A stretch of DNA of 64,000 nucleotides from Corbicula japonica (GCA_038501625.1 JAZAYU010000034.1:3623102-3687101); one strand, 5' to 3'. Shown: positions 1-11,028, counted from the stretch's first letter. Notes: generated from the letters alone by a model not told the origin. Made by a program: numbers and translations.

Positions 1-99
1 ATCTGCTCAGGATTTACACTTACGCTATTTGTTCCGTAAAGAAATTGATGAATCAACAAGAGGGCCATGATGGCCCTGAATCGCTCACCTGAGTATGAA

Positions 100-1468
100 A
101 CTCAAGTTATTAACCAGAAACTGAATTTTTATTTTTAGCAACAGTGACCTTGACCTTGATCACAGACACGTGGGTAGCAATCCCAATTTGTCTCTTGTTA
201 TAAGCTACCCATATACCAAGTTTGGAGTCAATATGCCAAAGCAAACTCAAGTTATTAAGTGGAAACTGAATTTCTATTTTTAGCAACTGTGACCTTAACC
301 TTGATCACAGACACCTGGGTAGCAATCCCAAGCTGCCGTTTGATATAAGCTACTCATACACCAAGTGTGGAGTCAAAAAACCAAAGCAAACTCAAGTTAT
401 TAAGTGGAAACTGAATTTCTATTTTTAGCAACAGTGACCTTGACCTTGATCACAGACACGTAGGTAGCTTTCCCAAGTTGCCTCTTAATTTAAGCTATCC
501 ATATACCAAGTTTGGAGTCAATAGGCCAAAGCAATCTCAAGTAATTAAGTAGAAACTGAATTTCTATTTTTAGTAACAGTGACCTTGACCTTAATCACAG
601 ACACCTGGGTAGCAACCTAAAGCTGCCTCTAGATATAAGCTATCCATATACCAAGTTTGGAGTCAATAGGCCAAAGCAATCTCAAGTTATTCAGTAGAAA
701 CTGCATTTCTATTTTAAGTAACAGTGACCTTGACCTTAATCACAGACACCTGGGTAGCAACTCCAAGCTGCCTTTTGATATAAGCTACCCATACATCAAG
801 TTTGGAGTCAATATGCCAAAGCAAACTCAAGTTATTAAGCAGAAACTGAATTTCTATTTTTAGCAACAGTGACCTTGACCTTGATCACAGACATCTGAGA
901 AGCAACCCCAAGCTGCCTTTTGATATAAGCTACCCATATACCAAGTTTGGAGTCAATAGGCCTCAGCAAACTCAAGTAATTGAGCAAAGACCGAATTTCT
1001 ATTTTTAGCAACAGTGACCTTGACTTTGATCACAGACACCTGGGTAGCAACCCCAAGCTGCCTTTTGATATAAGCTACTCATACACCAAGTTTGGAGTCA
1101 ATAGGCTTAAGCAAACTCAAGTAATTGAGCAAAGACTGAATTTCTATTTTAAGCAATAGTGACCTTGACCTTGATCACAGACACCTGGGTAGCAACCCCA
1201 AGCTGCCTTTTGATATAAGCTACCCATACACCCAGTTTGGAGTCAATAGGCCTAAGCAAACTCAAGTAATTGAGCAAAGACTGTATTTCTATTTTTAGCA
1301 ACAGTGACCTTGACCTTGATCACAGACACCTGGGTAGCAACCCCAAGCTGCTGTTTGATATAAGCTACCCATACACCAAGTTTGGAGTCAATAACCCTAA
1401 GCAAACTCAAGTAATTGAGCAAAGACTGAATTTCTATTTTTAGCAGCAGTGACCTTGACCTTGACCCT
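100..1468 (+). repeat. 145-bp tandem array, about 10 copies
   Basis: GTGACCT starts at 144, 289, 434, 579, 724, 869, 1014, 1159, 1304 and 1449, exactly 145 bp apart every time despite many substitutions. Each unit contains GTGACCTTGACCTTGATCAC, AGACACCTGGGTAGCAA, a GATATAAGCTACCCATA stretch, TTTGGAGTCAATA, and an A-rich ACTGAATTTCTATTTTTAGC. The short ORFs here are open by chance and shared by neighbouring units in shifting frames. Confidence 0.95.
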
Positions 1469-1582
1469 GTGGTCATGATTTGAACAACTTTTGTAGACAT
1501 CAGTGCCAGGATGCTTCAGGACAAATTTGGTTAAAATCCATCAAGTGGTTTCAGAGGAGATGTTGTTTAAAGGAAATTGTTG

Positions 1583-1637
1583 ACGGACGCCGGACGCCGG
1601 ACGACGGACGACGGACGCCGGACGCCGGATGCCGGAC
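1583..1637 (+). repeat. 7-bp GGACGCC/GGACGAC microsatellite
   Basis: About eight near-identical heptamers (GGACGCC, GGACGAC, GGATGCC). It lies just before the right end of the Helitron-like element and is much richer in GC than its surroundings. Confidence 0.9.
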
Positions 1638-1793
1638 AAAGACGGGTCACAATAGCTCACCATGAGCCTATGGCTCAGGTGAGCTAAAAAGCGAACAATG
1701 TAGATCCTTATCGGCAGCACGGATGTGTCGGCTAATCTTCACCGGTCGCACACTCGTAAATATAGCGTTTATATAGTGAGTAAATGGTTAGAG

Positions 1794-4069
1794 ACGTAAA
1801 CATATCCTCATTGCTCTTTCACAGGTCAAAAAAAATCTGTCTCTTATGGCAAAATGAAATCATTAAAACTCCACAAAATTAGCGTTCTCAAGTTTAAAGG
1901 TTTTTTTTATATTGCATACACTTAACCAATGAGCTTACTACACCGATCATATTTTCTAAATTTCTCAGCAAGGATTCGGGATATACACTTCAAACTTGAA
2001 ATATTATAATATCATTTCCACTTCTTTGTGTGAAACAATTATTAAATTCTCTTCAAGCGTTTAGAAACCACTTGCTTTAGGTTAAATGCCCTCACCTATG
2101 TTAAACATCATTGGTTTAAGAACGCACAAAGGGATTTAAAAGAAACTTCCAGAAAAAGAAGTAAAAGAAGGCATTTAAATTTTTGTTTAAAGATTTTCAT
2201 TTTTGTTTGGTTGTTAACTGTTTTATTAAAATGCATCATAACAATTCTTTGCGCTAGTTCATTTATTAAACATATTTTGAATGCAAATTACTCCAATGAC
2301 ATTACTTGGTGAAAACTTTCATTGAACTTCATTATGTGGTTAGATGAATTTTTATTATTTTCTTTTTACTCGATGCAATGACAATTAACAATTTAGTATG
2401 TATTTTATGTATTTATTTTGTAATTTATCGTGTTTACCTAAATTTAAAACGGTGAATTAGTAGGAAAAGAGTTAAATATGCATATCAGGAATCGCTGAAC
2501 AAGTGTTAATAAGATTTTATCGACACCTCTAACAATTAACGAAAGAAAGAGCCCTTGGGGTTACAAACATACGAATGGTCAGTGGCATATTTAAACTAAG
2601 TTCTATGTGCACCAACCTCACAAAATTCAGTACAGGATGTACAGTATAATATACCTTGGTCATCGACAGAACACACAATATTTTGAAATATAAAGTTCCA
2701 TATCTTAACTTAAAGCTCGGTCAAGTGACAATTGTACACTTACGGCTACTGCGTAGACGTCGTAACTAGTAACCAGAGTGGCAGGACAGTACCAGGTAAT
2801 GTTATTTATCGTCAAAGACTAAACGATTCAAATCTTCAAAGCCATGTAACTACTTTTATTAGTTGACAATTTTCAACGAAATTAAACGCGTCCTAAGGGT
2901 GCAGTTGAGCACTACCCACGGTTGTGATAAGATTGTTATCATTCAATTTCAGTATTTGTATCAAATCATATAAAGGAGATATAAAGCGACAAGCGTGGGT
3001 AGTGTCTAAACTAAAAAAATATTTACAAGTCTTCGAAGATTTTAATCGATTGTTTCTTTCCATGTAATACAGATAAATGACGTTGCAAACCACGTCGTGA
3101 TAACGTAGCTCGTACGTGCAAGAATAGCTCAAACATATATTATGTATGCTACGATGGTAAGATTCGTGTTAACGCATGTCTTATATATCCTACATGTAGA
3201 TCAGAAAATTAACACAAGGTATACCGTAAATAATAATGTTAATATCGACTTACCCGGCCTTCAGCTTGGATAAATCCACTAGTTCGTATTTGCAACTTTG
3301 AATCACACTCAAATTTCACTAAGTAATGACTGTCAGTCTTTGTCATTTTCCTAGCGGCCATTTTAGGCTACAGTATTTTAACACTTGTATAATCTCCAAT
3401 AGTATTCCACTTTTCCACTATGTTTGATTGTTAAGAGTAAACAAACCACAAAAAATATTAACTGGAATAAACTTTATTTTTTTATTTGCAAGCTTAGCAT
3501 ACGTTTTCAAAAGTAAAAGTGTTGTATACGATGAGATTAAACAGAAACTTATATACATAAAACCTCAGACCCTATTGCTCTAGGTGTTAATTGCGTCCAC
3601 TGATCTTGCACTTCCAATCATAATTATATACATTTGTAGACAGAGTAAAGAAATGCCGCATTGAACTTGCTGAATTTTAATTGATTGGCTCTTTGTATTA
3701 AACAAAATAATTACAATTACTAGGTAAACTGTTGACCAATTTTTTACAATTTTGCAGGCGCAAATCGCAATTAATCAGCAAACTGTTACGAACATAATTG
3801 TTCATGTCCAGGTGCATATCAAATAACATATTTTGATGATCGGCGAAACCCTTTACTCATGGTTACTCGAATAGGATTGATAATAAGTTACATTTTACAA
3901 GATAACACATTTATGCCGTAAACAATTTATTTCAATAATACATTATTTGATTTATAAAATAATTGTATAATCAATTTTTATCAAATTCTAGGGAATATAA
4001 AACAATGGTTCTGATTAAAATTCTGATATGAAATACATGTAAATAAGAAATTTAAATAAATCGGTGCAT
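1794..4069. other. AT-rich stretch without recognised features
   Basis: No ORF above 80 codons and no repeat matching the other families. Two small islands of CpG stand out: 2735-2790 (GCGTAGACGTCGTAAC, followed by a possible splice donor CCAGGTAATG at 2793) and 3350-3370 (CTAGCGGCCATTTTAGG, which contains a YY1-like GCCATTTT on one strand). These are too little to call a promoter or exon. Confidence 0.5.
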
Positions 4070-4310
4070 GAATGTGCGTCCGCGTTGGTAAGCGGAACGT
4101 CACCGGGAATCCCCCGCGATGTCGCGCTGATAAAATTTTATTACCCCCTGCAAAGCTGTGTCCGCGCTGATACGCGGACAAAATGATAATCCTGGTGGAA
4201 TCGCGATGACCTCCAAGAGCTTGGCCGCGGTGATTTTCCCCCCAAACGAAATACCGTCCGCGGTGGTAGCGCGGAATCTGTTGAATCCGCGCTGCGTGTA
4301 CTGTACATTT
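4070..4310. other. CpG-rich patch with three TCCGCG/CGCGGA palindromes
   Basis: About 240 bp with many CpGs in a region otherwise poor in them. GTCCGCG starts at 4078, 4160 and 4256, and each is followed 6-8 bases later by GCGGAA or GCGGAC, giving three imperfect hairpins (TCCGCG-spacer-CGCGGA). A fourth inverted pair, GCGGA...TCCGC, lies at about 4271-4292. ORFs across it on the minus strand have no recognisable product. It could be a small CpG island or promoter, or the GC-rich core of an old transposon; the sequence does not decide. Confidence 0.5.
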
Positions 4311-4407
4311 TTAACAATTCATTCATGACTAGAACAAAAGTGCTGGTGTAATATGATGCCAGCTTGTTAAATGTTGACCACATTTCACATAATACTGTGG
4401 CAGATAT

Positions 4408-4486
4408 AACCCTTTACTCCATACATACACCTTTTATTTCATGTGCAAACAGTTTAGATCCAGATCATCTGTACGTGGACTGATCT
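4408..4486 (-). mobile_element. Family A MITE, left fragment
   Basis: Starts ATAACCCTTTACTCCAT and continues through ACACCTTTTATTTCATGTGC and the CAAACAGTTTAGATCC arm, then breaks off after GATCATCTG. The break abuts the non-MITE flank that is duplicated at 7369. Confidence 0.75.
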
Positions 4487-4488
4487 GA

Positions 4489-4681
4489 CACATGATGAGG
4501 TTTCTGATGTGCAACTGCTATGTCTTTTAGGATAGGCCAGATGACTTAGGATACCCTCCCTTAACACTTTCCTCCATAGTAAAACTCTATTGTGTGGGCG
4601 AATAGTGTAGATCCAGATCAGCCGGCACATCCGTGCCATCTGATCAGGATCTCCACTGTTCGCTTTTAGATTCATTAGGTT
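4489..4681 (+). repeat. Direct duplicate (copy 1) of flank plus MITE start
   Basis: Nearly identical to 7369-7562. Shared material is 70 bp of unique flank (CATGATGAGGTTTCTGATGT ... GATACCCTCCC) followed by the first ~120 bp of a family A copy. The similarity stops inside the MITE linker in both. Confidence 0.9.
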
Positions 4682-4808
4682 ATTTGATCATCTGATCAAG
4701 ATCTATACTTTTCGCTATATGGTAAAAAAATAACCTACTAAATCAAAGAGCGAACAGAGCTGATCCTTTAGGTCTTCACTGTTCGCCCATGGACAACAGC
4801 CATATAAT
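4561..4808. mobile_element. Family A MITE, head-to-head chimera
   Basis: The left half is in minus orientation (TTAACACTTTCCTCCATAG, GCGAATAGTGTAGATCC, TTAGATTCATTAGGTTATTT). The right half is in plus orientation (AATAACCTACTAAATCAAAG, AGCGAACAG, GTTCGCCCATGG). Both outer arms are therefore the GTTCGC type, unlike a normal copy, which has one GACCAG arm and one GCGAAC arm. This suggests inversion or fusion of two copies. Confidence 0.75.
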
Positions 4809-6345
4809 CTATGTAGTTAACTGTTAAGCCTAAGTGTTGACAAATTCATAAACGTCCAGGAGCAGTCAACCTTGTTCCTTTTAACCTTAATTTGTATCAT
4901 TGGTGAACGAAGGATCACAATATCGATTTTTTCTGAAAATGATCAAGGAAGAAAAACGACACAACACAAAAACCTTTAAAATATTGAAATATCCTAGATT
5001 CTCATCGTGTGCATGATGGGCGCAGACATATTGTAATCACGCAGTGTCTGGCTAGAACAATTTTGATTGGATAAAAACATACCCGGAAGCAGTTTCCCGC
5101 CAAACGTCAAAACCTACCACTTAGTGCAGAAATCATTAACTGTTTAAAGTATACATTCCTGTTTGAGTCAAACATTGAACCTTTGGTAAGAATGGAATAC
5201 AACACTTGCTTTTTGGCAGATGTTTTTCATGCATCATGTTCAGGCTGCATTCATTGATGTCATATAAAGTTTTTGAAAAATCACTTTTGGCCAGCCAGAT
5301 TTTAGTGAGGAAATTTCATTATCAGTGGCTGAATTAACATTTTCAAGCTGATTTCAGATGAGTTTGTATGCTGATTAGTGATTACCAAGTATACACTAAA
5401 ACCAAAGGATAAATTGCAATACATTTATTAAGTAATCACTGTTGACCGTTGCAAAATTAGTGTCTAAACTGTGAGTAAACAACAGAAGCCTTGCCTTATG
5501 TACAATTGGTCAAGGTGGTACACATGTGTGACAGCTATTTGTAAAATTGATCGTATTTTTTAATGTTTAGTGAAATCAGCAATATTTTCAGGGGAGGAAA
5601 ATTGCATTTGTTAAAATATACTAAGTGACATAAACAAATTTTGTTATTTTTCAAAATTGTTACTTTACCTGTTTTCTCAGTTGAAAATTGTGACAGCAGC
5701 ATTAGCTTCATCTGAAAATATTGATAAAGAATGAGCAAAATTTTACATTTAAGTACCTGCACTAGATAATTTTTATGATAAATTACAATTTAATTCTTAA
5801 TCATATAAAATGTTACAAAAAGTTTTCGCTTATTTTAACGTTATCCCTCATATAACTTGTTTTCCCCAATAAACTCAATACATTTACAATAATCAGCAAC
5901 CCCCACCCCTGACCCTGACCGAAATATGGAAAATACAGGAAAACAGGATTTCACAATTGCAAATTATCTAACATATCTTGTGTCAGTTCTACAAAAAATG
6001 TCAGTTCTTGAAAAATATCTAAAAAGACCCTTTTAACTTCTTTTTGTCAGTTTATTTGGTTGTATTAATTCTGGTGAAGTATTCAAATTATGAACAGGAA
6101 GATATTATTTTTTAATTAACAAAATACTAATGCATTCTAGCAGCCGTTGGTGTCAAGGCACAAATGAAGATACATTTGGCATACCTTTGGATGTTTTAAT
6201 TCTGGTTAGGTTGAAGATGGGGTTGAAAAAGTGGGAAATTTTAAATAACACTTTAAAGGAAAACTCGGAATATTGTCAAAAGCAACATAGCTTTTTTCAA
6301 ACGACACTTGTTGACCATGTTTGTGATAAATATTTAGCAGGGCAC
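4809..6345. other. AT-rich stretch, nothing recognised
   Basis: No repeat family or coding region seen. Mildly CpG-containing around 5020-5110. Short ORFs (at 5535-5762 and 6130-6348) have no recognised domain. Confidence 0.5.
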
Positions 6346-6680
6346 TAGACAACTTTCGGGGACAGGTACCCATACCTGCAGGAAGGGGAATTTTGCGTCA
6401 TTTTAAGACAAAAAAGGAAATTCTAAGTCATATACACATGTTTTGACTAAAGGGTCACACACACTCATAACATTGTTTTCTACCTCTGATTATAATAGCA
6501 AGCATATTTTGTGACTGTAGACTTACAGATAAAACAAGTTACTTTTTATTCATTTTTTCAATTTTATATATTTTTAATTTTTCAGGGGAATATTTTTATG
6601 AAATAGGGGAAAAAAACATACTATATTGACAGGGAAATGGGGCCCATATTCGGTCCTAAAACAGCCAAACAAGTGCCCTG
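6346..6680 (-). repeat. Family D repeat, reverse copy
   Basis: The stretch near 6590-6655 (GGGGAAAAAAACATAC, ACAGGGAAATGGGGCCCATA) resembles the reverse complement of the 12420 copy (GGGACCATTTATGGGCCCC, TTTTTCCCTAAA). GGAAGGGGAATTTTGCGTCA at 6382 resembles its other end. The match is patchy. Confidence 0.4.
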
Positions 6681-6728
6681 TTTAGGTATAAAAAATAGCT
6701 ATTTCATTTTTTTTTATGATTTTCATGT

Positions 6729-6962
6729 TTATCACTTTCCTCCATAGACACACCTGCATGGGTGAACAGTGTAGTTCCAGATCAGCTGGTACATTCGTGC
6801 CCTCTGATCAGGATCTGCACTGTTCGCGTTTTTATTTGTTAAGTTGTTTCTGACGAAAATGCAACCAGTGCAGATCCTGATCAGATGGCAGATGTGCCAG
6901 CTGATCTGGATCTACACTGGTTGCACATGTGTACAAATGTGTATATATGGAGGAAAGGGTTA
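6729..6962 (-). mobile_element. Family A MITE, full length
   Basis: From CACTTTCCTCCATAGACAC to TATATATGGAGGAAAGGGTTA. Linker reads in the minus sense (TATTTGTTAAGTTGTTTCTG). Both hairpins are present; the right flank has TTAT instead of TTAA. Confidence 0.9.
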
Positions 6963-7368
6963 TAACTGCAATCATCACCAACTTATCTTGGTTTGATGAT
7001 AACTATCTTGGAATGCAGTGCCGAGTCCAACCCTGTGTTTGTCTAGCATTATTGACCATCAACTTTGATTTGCTAACACAACAGAGATTTTCAATCTGAT
7101 TAATTTTTAATCTTGCATAGAATGTTTGTCTTGATAATAGCACAGACTGGGTCTTCAGGGGTCAGTTGCAGTAGCTAGGTCACTTGGTCAAATCAAAGAA
7201 AACCCATTTTCACACATAAAAATTGGTTGATATTGATAAGTTAATGAAACTAAAATTTTTGTAGCAGACTCGAAATATCACCCTCAGATTTCTAATATTT
7301 TATGGGTTTTTTTTGTATCCCAAGTCACTCATTGAGTTCTTGCTCCACTTTTAATAATTTTCAAATGA
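6963..7368. other. No feature recognised
   Basis: AT-rich single-copy-looking sequence between two A copies; no ORF or repeat supported. Confidence 0.4.
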
Positions 7369-7562
7369 CATGTGATGAGGTTTCTGATGTGCAACTGCCA
7401 TGTCTTTTAGGATAGGGCAGATGACTTAGGATACCCTCCCTTAACGCTTTCCTCCATAGTCACACTCTTTATTGTGTGGGCGAATAGTGTAGATCCAAAT
7501 CAACCGGCACATCCGTGCCATCTGATCAGGATCTCCACTGTTCGCTTTTAGATTCATTAGGT
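7369..7562 (+). repeat. Direct duplicate (copy 2) of flank plus MITE start
   Basis: Partner of 4489-4681, a few substitutions apart. In this copy the A element continues intact past 7562, so it is the better candidate for the parental arrangement. Confidence 0.9.
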
Positions 7563-7684
7563 TTTTTCTGACCAAAATGCTACCAGTGCAGATCCTGATC
7601 AGACGGCACGGATGTGCCGGTTGATCTGGATCTACACTGGTCGCACATGGGTAAAAATGTGTATATATGGAGGAAAGTGTTAAT
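7441..7684 (-). mobile_element. Family A MITE, full length
   Basis: TTAACGCTTTCCTCCATAG on the left and TATGGAGGAAAGTGTTAA on the right: perfect TTAA duplication, TIR differing by one base from the family form. Contains the GCGAATAG arm first and the GACCAG-type arm second. Confidence 0.95.
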
Positions 7685-8272
7685 ATATAGCTGTAAATGA
7701 AATTAAAATAGTACATATATTTTGAAACGGCGCAAAGTCGAAAGAATCAAACGTATATACAGCGCATTTACATAGTATTGGTTATCTTCATACCCGATTT
7801 TATTGAACATGATGATACAGATATATTTCTGAGCGCATTACCCCACCCACCACTGACGAAACTGAGAATTTGTAAGCTCCGTTTTTTATGATACTCTGCT
7901 TAATTGAATCGAGGATCCTGACAAATAGACTATTCAAATAAGCGGATTCTACTGTACTAATTTATGACCTTACATAAATATTGGCTGGATGTAGGATGCT
8001 TTCTTACATCCAAGCTCATTCGACCTAATATTTTTTTGAGGCAGGTGATGACTAATTTGTATTTTGTACAATGTACTGGTTAAAGCTTGCCTGAGGTTCT
8101 CTATAACAATTTTCCTTCCTGAATCTGTTTATAAAACTTGTATGAAATGACAACTACCAGGTAATATCAGATCCTGTATCTGTTGATTAGTTAAACCAGT
8201 AGAATTATTCAAGCCATTGTGCTTTTCGTTTCTTCATTTTTGTTGCATTTCATTCTAACTTTGTTGTCCTGC
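7685..8272. other. No feature recognised
   Basis: No ORF or repeat could be supported. Confidence 0.4.
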
Positions 8273-8418
8273 GCCCAAGATCATAAAACTGAGCATGGAA
8301 ACCAGTCTCAAATCTTAAGCATATGATTGGCTGAAATGGCGACCAGTTGCCATTTCAGCCAATCAGATGCTTGAGATTTGAGACTGGTTTCCAATCTCAG
8401 CTTTATAACCTTCAGCCC
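8273..8418. mobile_element. Family B palindromic element
   Basis: Arms GCCCAAGATCATAAAACTGA and TCAGCTTTATAACCTTCAGCCC, with complementary blocks AACCAGTCTCAAATCT / GAGATTTGAGACTGG and TGATTGGCTGAAATGGC / GCCATTTCAGCCAATCA around the centre CGACCAGTTG. Left flank is CTG and right flank CAG. Confidence 0.9.
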
Positions 8419-8480
8419 AGTACCCAATCATCGGGTAAGGAATATTGGCCTCTCTTGTTTTGTTTAAAATGCACAAACAT

Positions 8481-8727
8481 TATCCCCTTACTCCTGGGTT
8501 ATGGCTCTTATCCCATGGGTTACCAGTGTATATCCATATCGGCTGACACATCAGTGCTGTCTCACCTGGATCTACACTGTTTGCTTCTTCTTTAGGAATA
8601 ACCTAACAAATCTAAAACCCAACATTGTAGATCCTGATCAGAGACAGAACAAATGTGCCGGCTGATGTTGGTCTACACTCTTCCCAGCTGCAATAAAAAG
8701 TCATACGGTATCTGTGGAGTAAACAGT
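8481..8727 (+). mobile_element. Family A MITE, diverged
   Basis: Belongs to the TTACTCC subfamily (CCCCTTACTCCTGGGTTATG). Linker TAGGAATAACCTAACAAATC in plus sense; ends near CTGTGGAGTAAACAG. Several arm mismatches. Confidence 0.8.
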
Positions 8728-9324
8728 AAGTAACAATTTCTCTACATTTTCTCAGGTTGTGGCTCTGTTCTCCAGTAAAAAGCCAAAGTCTGCAAAAACT
8801 GTGCCACAGAACCTTTACAATTGATTAATTTATAAAGTTTTTGTGGAATTTATATTAAACAGACTCCCTATTGAAATTACCTTTTGGCATTGTCTTGTAG
8901 GCATTAACTGAACTGATTGAAAGCATCTTTATTGGAGCCGGTGCTTGATTTGATTTAATCAAGTATTTCCTTTGTCTTTAATAATTCCCTGATATTTGCA
9001 GACACATGTTTTACTAAAAATGTTAGCTAAGGAACTGACTAGAATTAAACAGACGCTGCACAACAAACAAAAAATGTGCTGGAGTATTATGAAAGCATGT
9101 TGATGATACTTTTCTATTGTTGCCAGCATTTGATTCAATAATTTTTACATGTATTTTTCAAAACTTGTGTATGGAACTTTTCAGAATCAAGATTACATGA
9201 CATTTATTGTCAAGAAAATAAAGAGCACCATGAATTAAAAGGAAGTTTATTGCAGTTGTCTCCCTTTAGTTGTTAAAAAACAATAATACAGAAGAGGTAC
9301 AGTCTGTAATGCTTTGGAGTCCAG
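8728..9324. other. No feature recognised
   Basis: AT-rich, no ORF or repeat supported. Confidence 0.4.
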
Positions 9325-9440
9325 GGCCCGAGATCATAAAACTAAATCTGGAGACCAGTCTCAAATCTCGCGCATCTGATTGGATGAAATAGTGACTGGT
9401 TGACATTTCAGCCAATCAGATGCTTGAGTTTTGAGACTGG
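9325..9440. mobile_element. Family B element, 3' truncated
   Basis: Begins CAGGGCCCGAGATCATAAAA and covers the centre and most of the right arm, ending GTTTTGAGACTGG, where it passes directly into a family A arm (TGTAGATTCAAATCAGCC). Confidence 0.85.
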
Positions 9441-9600
9441 TGTAGATTCAAATCAGCCTGCACATCCATACCAACTGATTAGGATCTACAATGTTCACTT
9501 TTTGATTCATTAGGTTATTTCTGACAAATATATGACCATTGCAGAATCAGGACAGTAACCAGCTGATCTGGATCGACACTGGTTGCACATGTCTTTAAAT
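9441..9600 (-). mobile_element. Family A MITE, both TIRs missing
   Basis: Two hairpin arms and the linker TTTGATTCATTAGGTTATTT are present; the left TIR is lost at the B junction and the right TIR is not recognisable after TTGCACATG. Confidence 0.8.
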
Positions 9601-9674
9601 GGGTTTATTTTGAGTAAAAGGTTAAAAGGAAAGATTTCAAAACTGTTAATGAGAAACATGCAATCATTTTGGTT

Positions 9675-9816
9675 GAAGGTGATAAAGCTGAGATTGGAAA
9701 CCAGTCTTAAATCTGAAGGATCTGATTGGCTGAAATGGCGACTGGTCGCCATTTCAGCCAATCAGATGCTTGAGATTTGAGACTGGTTTCCATGCTGTGT
9801 TTTATAACCTTGGGCA
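9675..9816. mobile_element. Family B palindromic element
   Basis: Left arm starts GAAGGTGATAAAGCTGAG; right arm ends GTTTTATAACCTTGGGCAC. The centre GGCGACTGGTCGCC is perfect. The two short ORFs here, one on each strand, are products of the palindrome. Confidence 0.9.
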
Positions 9817-10020
9817 CACTGTGGTGCAGTTGCATTTGTGCCAAACTTAGAACTTACTAGAACTGCAAGTGTTGGCAAGGGTTGCAAGGTGACTGCTGGT
9901 CATTCACTGGCTATGGATGACCGAACAGCTGATTTATTTACAGCATTTTATGAGACTGTCTATCAAACTATAGCTGCGGGACATTGCTTGATTTGATTAT
10001 TGTTAATGCTGACTAGATCA

Positions 10021-10232
10021 TTAACCCTTTACTTTATATATTTGACTTTCATTGCATGAGCAAACAGTGCCATCTGATCTGGATCTACTCTCTTCGCTAC
10101 TTGGTCAGAAATAACTTAATAAATCTTAAAGCAAAAAGTGTCCTGATTAGATGGCATGGATTTGCCAGCTGATCTGGATCTACACCTTTAGCCCTGACAG
10201 TAAGGTGAATACGGTATATAATGGAGTTACAG
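10021..10232 (+). mobile_element. Family A MITE, arm deletion
   Basis: TTAACCCTTTACTTTATATA start, linker CTTGGTCAGAAATAAC, right end ATAATGGAGTTACAGGG. The first hairpin lacks its 5' strand (CAAACAGTG jumps to CCATCTGATC). Confidence 0.8.
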
Positions 10233-11028
10233 GGAAATAGTTAGAACTTGTTTGTAGTCTTAGTTTCAGTTCTCATTGATTGATATAAAGCTTTTGCCTA
10301 ATAAATAAGGGCACATTTAGGATGCATACCTTCGCATTCATTACCAGAGCCTCTATGAGACACATTTACTAAATGTTTGTTGGCTCCTTAGAAGCTAAAT
10401 TAAATTTAAACCTATTTGCATAATAAGTACGTTTTCTAACTCGGAGTTAATCACATTCATCTGTTTTGGGCAAGTCAGTTTCGGTCTACCATACTGTTTC
10501 TTTGATCTACGTTTTGTGACATGATGATTGAGGCACTATCGTATGATGATAAATAATTTAACGACTTGCCGAAACTTTCGCTTTTATCTCATCAAGCTGC
10601 GTCAGAGCGGCAAGGAAGTCTTTCCTTAAACAGATGCCTCCTGGCAAAACTGTAAACCTGAACGTTGTTTGAATGCCTTCTTTATTGCTAATGTTTCTCT
10701 ACCAAATATCTACAAAAAGTAATTTACCATAAATATGTTGATACATTTTATGGTCTGAAGGTTTTGCAACAAGTGTCAGATCAAAATAGAGTACCACCCT
10801 GTATGGCAATCTGGAGGCACAATTGTTCTGCATGCTTGCACACAAAGATAGGAAATTTGCTTAATTTGAAGCCTTGGTACTTAGAGATGAGAAGATTTGC
10901 CTATTCATGGTGCTTTTGTAATGAAAACAGGTGCAAGAAGATTTAACAAACAGGTAAAAAAATCTATGCCTTATACTAAATTATAAGAGGCAGGGGACAA
11001 CCAATAATTAGTTAGAGGGAGCCGTAAA
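10233..11028. other. No feature recognised
   Basis: No repeat or ORF of note; a 60-codon ORF at 10764 has no recognised similarity. Confidence 0.4.

Larger units (their letters stand above)
57..1687 (+). mobile_element. Helitron/Helentron-like non-autonomous element with tandem core
   Basis: It is bounded on both sides by halves of one A MITE, so its limits are known to within a few A residues. The left end carries a palindrome AGGGCCATGATGGCCCT (62-78) followed by CGCTCACCTGAG. The right end carries CAATAGCTCACC, then a short hairpin TGAGCC-TAT-GGCTCA, then GGTGAGCTAA, so the element can be read as ending in CTAA. A hairpin about 10 bp before a CTRR end is the known 3' signature of Helitrons. 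The core is a 145-bp tandem array followed by a unique ~100-bp segment and a GGACGCC microsatellite. No Rep/helicase coding is present. Assignment to Helitron is inference; an end in A rather than the canonical A/T target is a weakness. Confidence 0.55.
1..1793 (+). mobile_element. Family A MITE split by a Helitron-like insertion
   Basis: The first 56 bases match the middle of a family A element (a degraded GATCAGGATCTGCAC arm, the cagaaataac linker and GATGAATCAA). The remainder of the same element resumes at 1688 with AAAGCGAACAATGTAGATCC and runs to TGAGTAAATGGTTA near 1790. The 1.63 kb between them is a separate element. The left end of this A copy lies outside the window. Seen directly by comparison with the intact copies at 26606 and 56007; the nesting order (A first) follows from it. 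Confidence 0.8.

Noticed and set aside
144..1455. CRISPR-like regular array
   Set aside because: Whole 145-bp units repeat, without unique spacers between short repeats, and the context is eukaryotic.
5880..5930. CCCACCCCTGACCCTGACC as telomere-like sequence
   Set aside because: No repeated TTAGGG or related unit; an isolated C-rich stretch.
9583..9780. Overlapping ORFs on both strands across 9510-9780
   Set aside because: They arise from the perfect palindrome of a B element, which gives similar reading frames on both strands.
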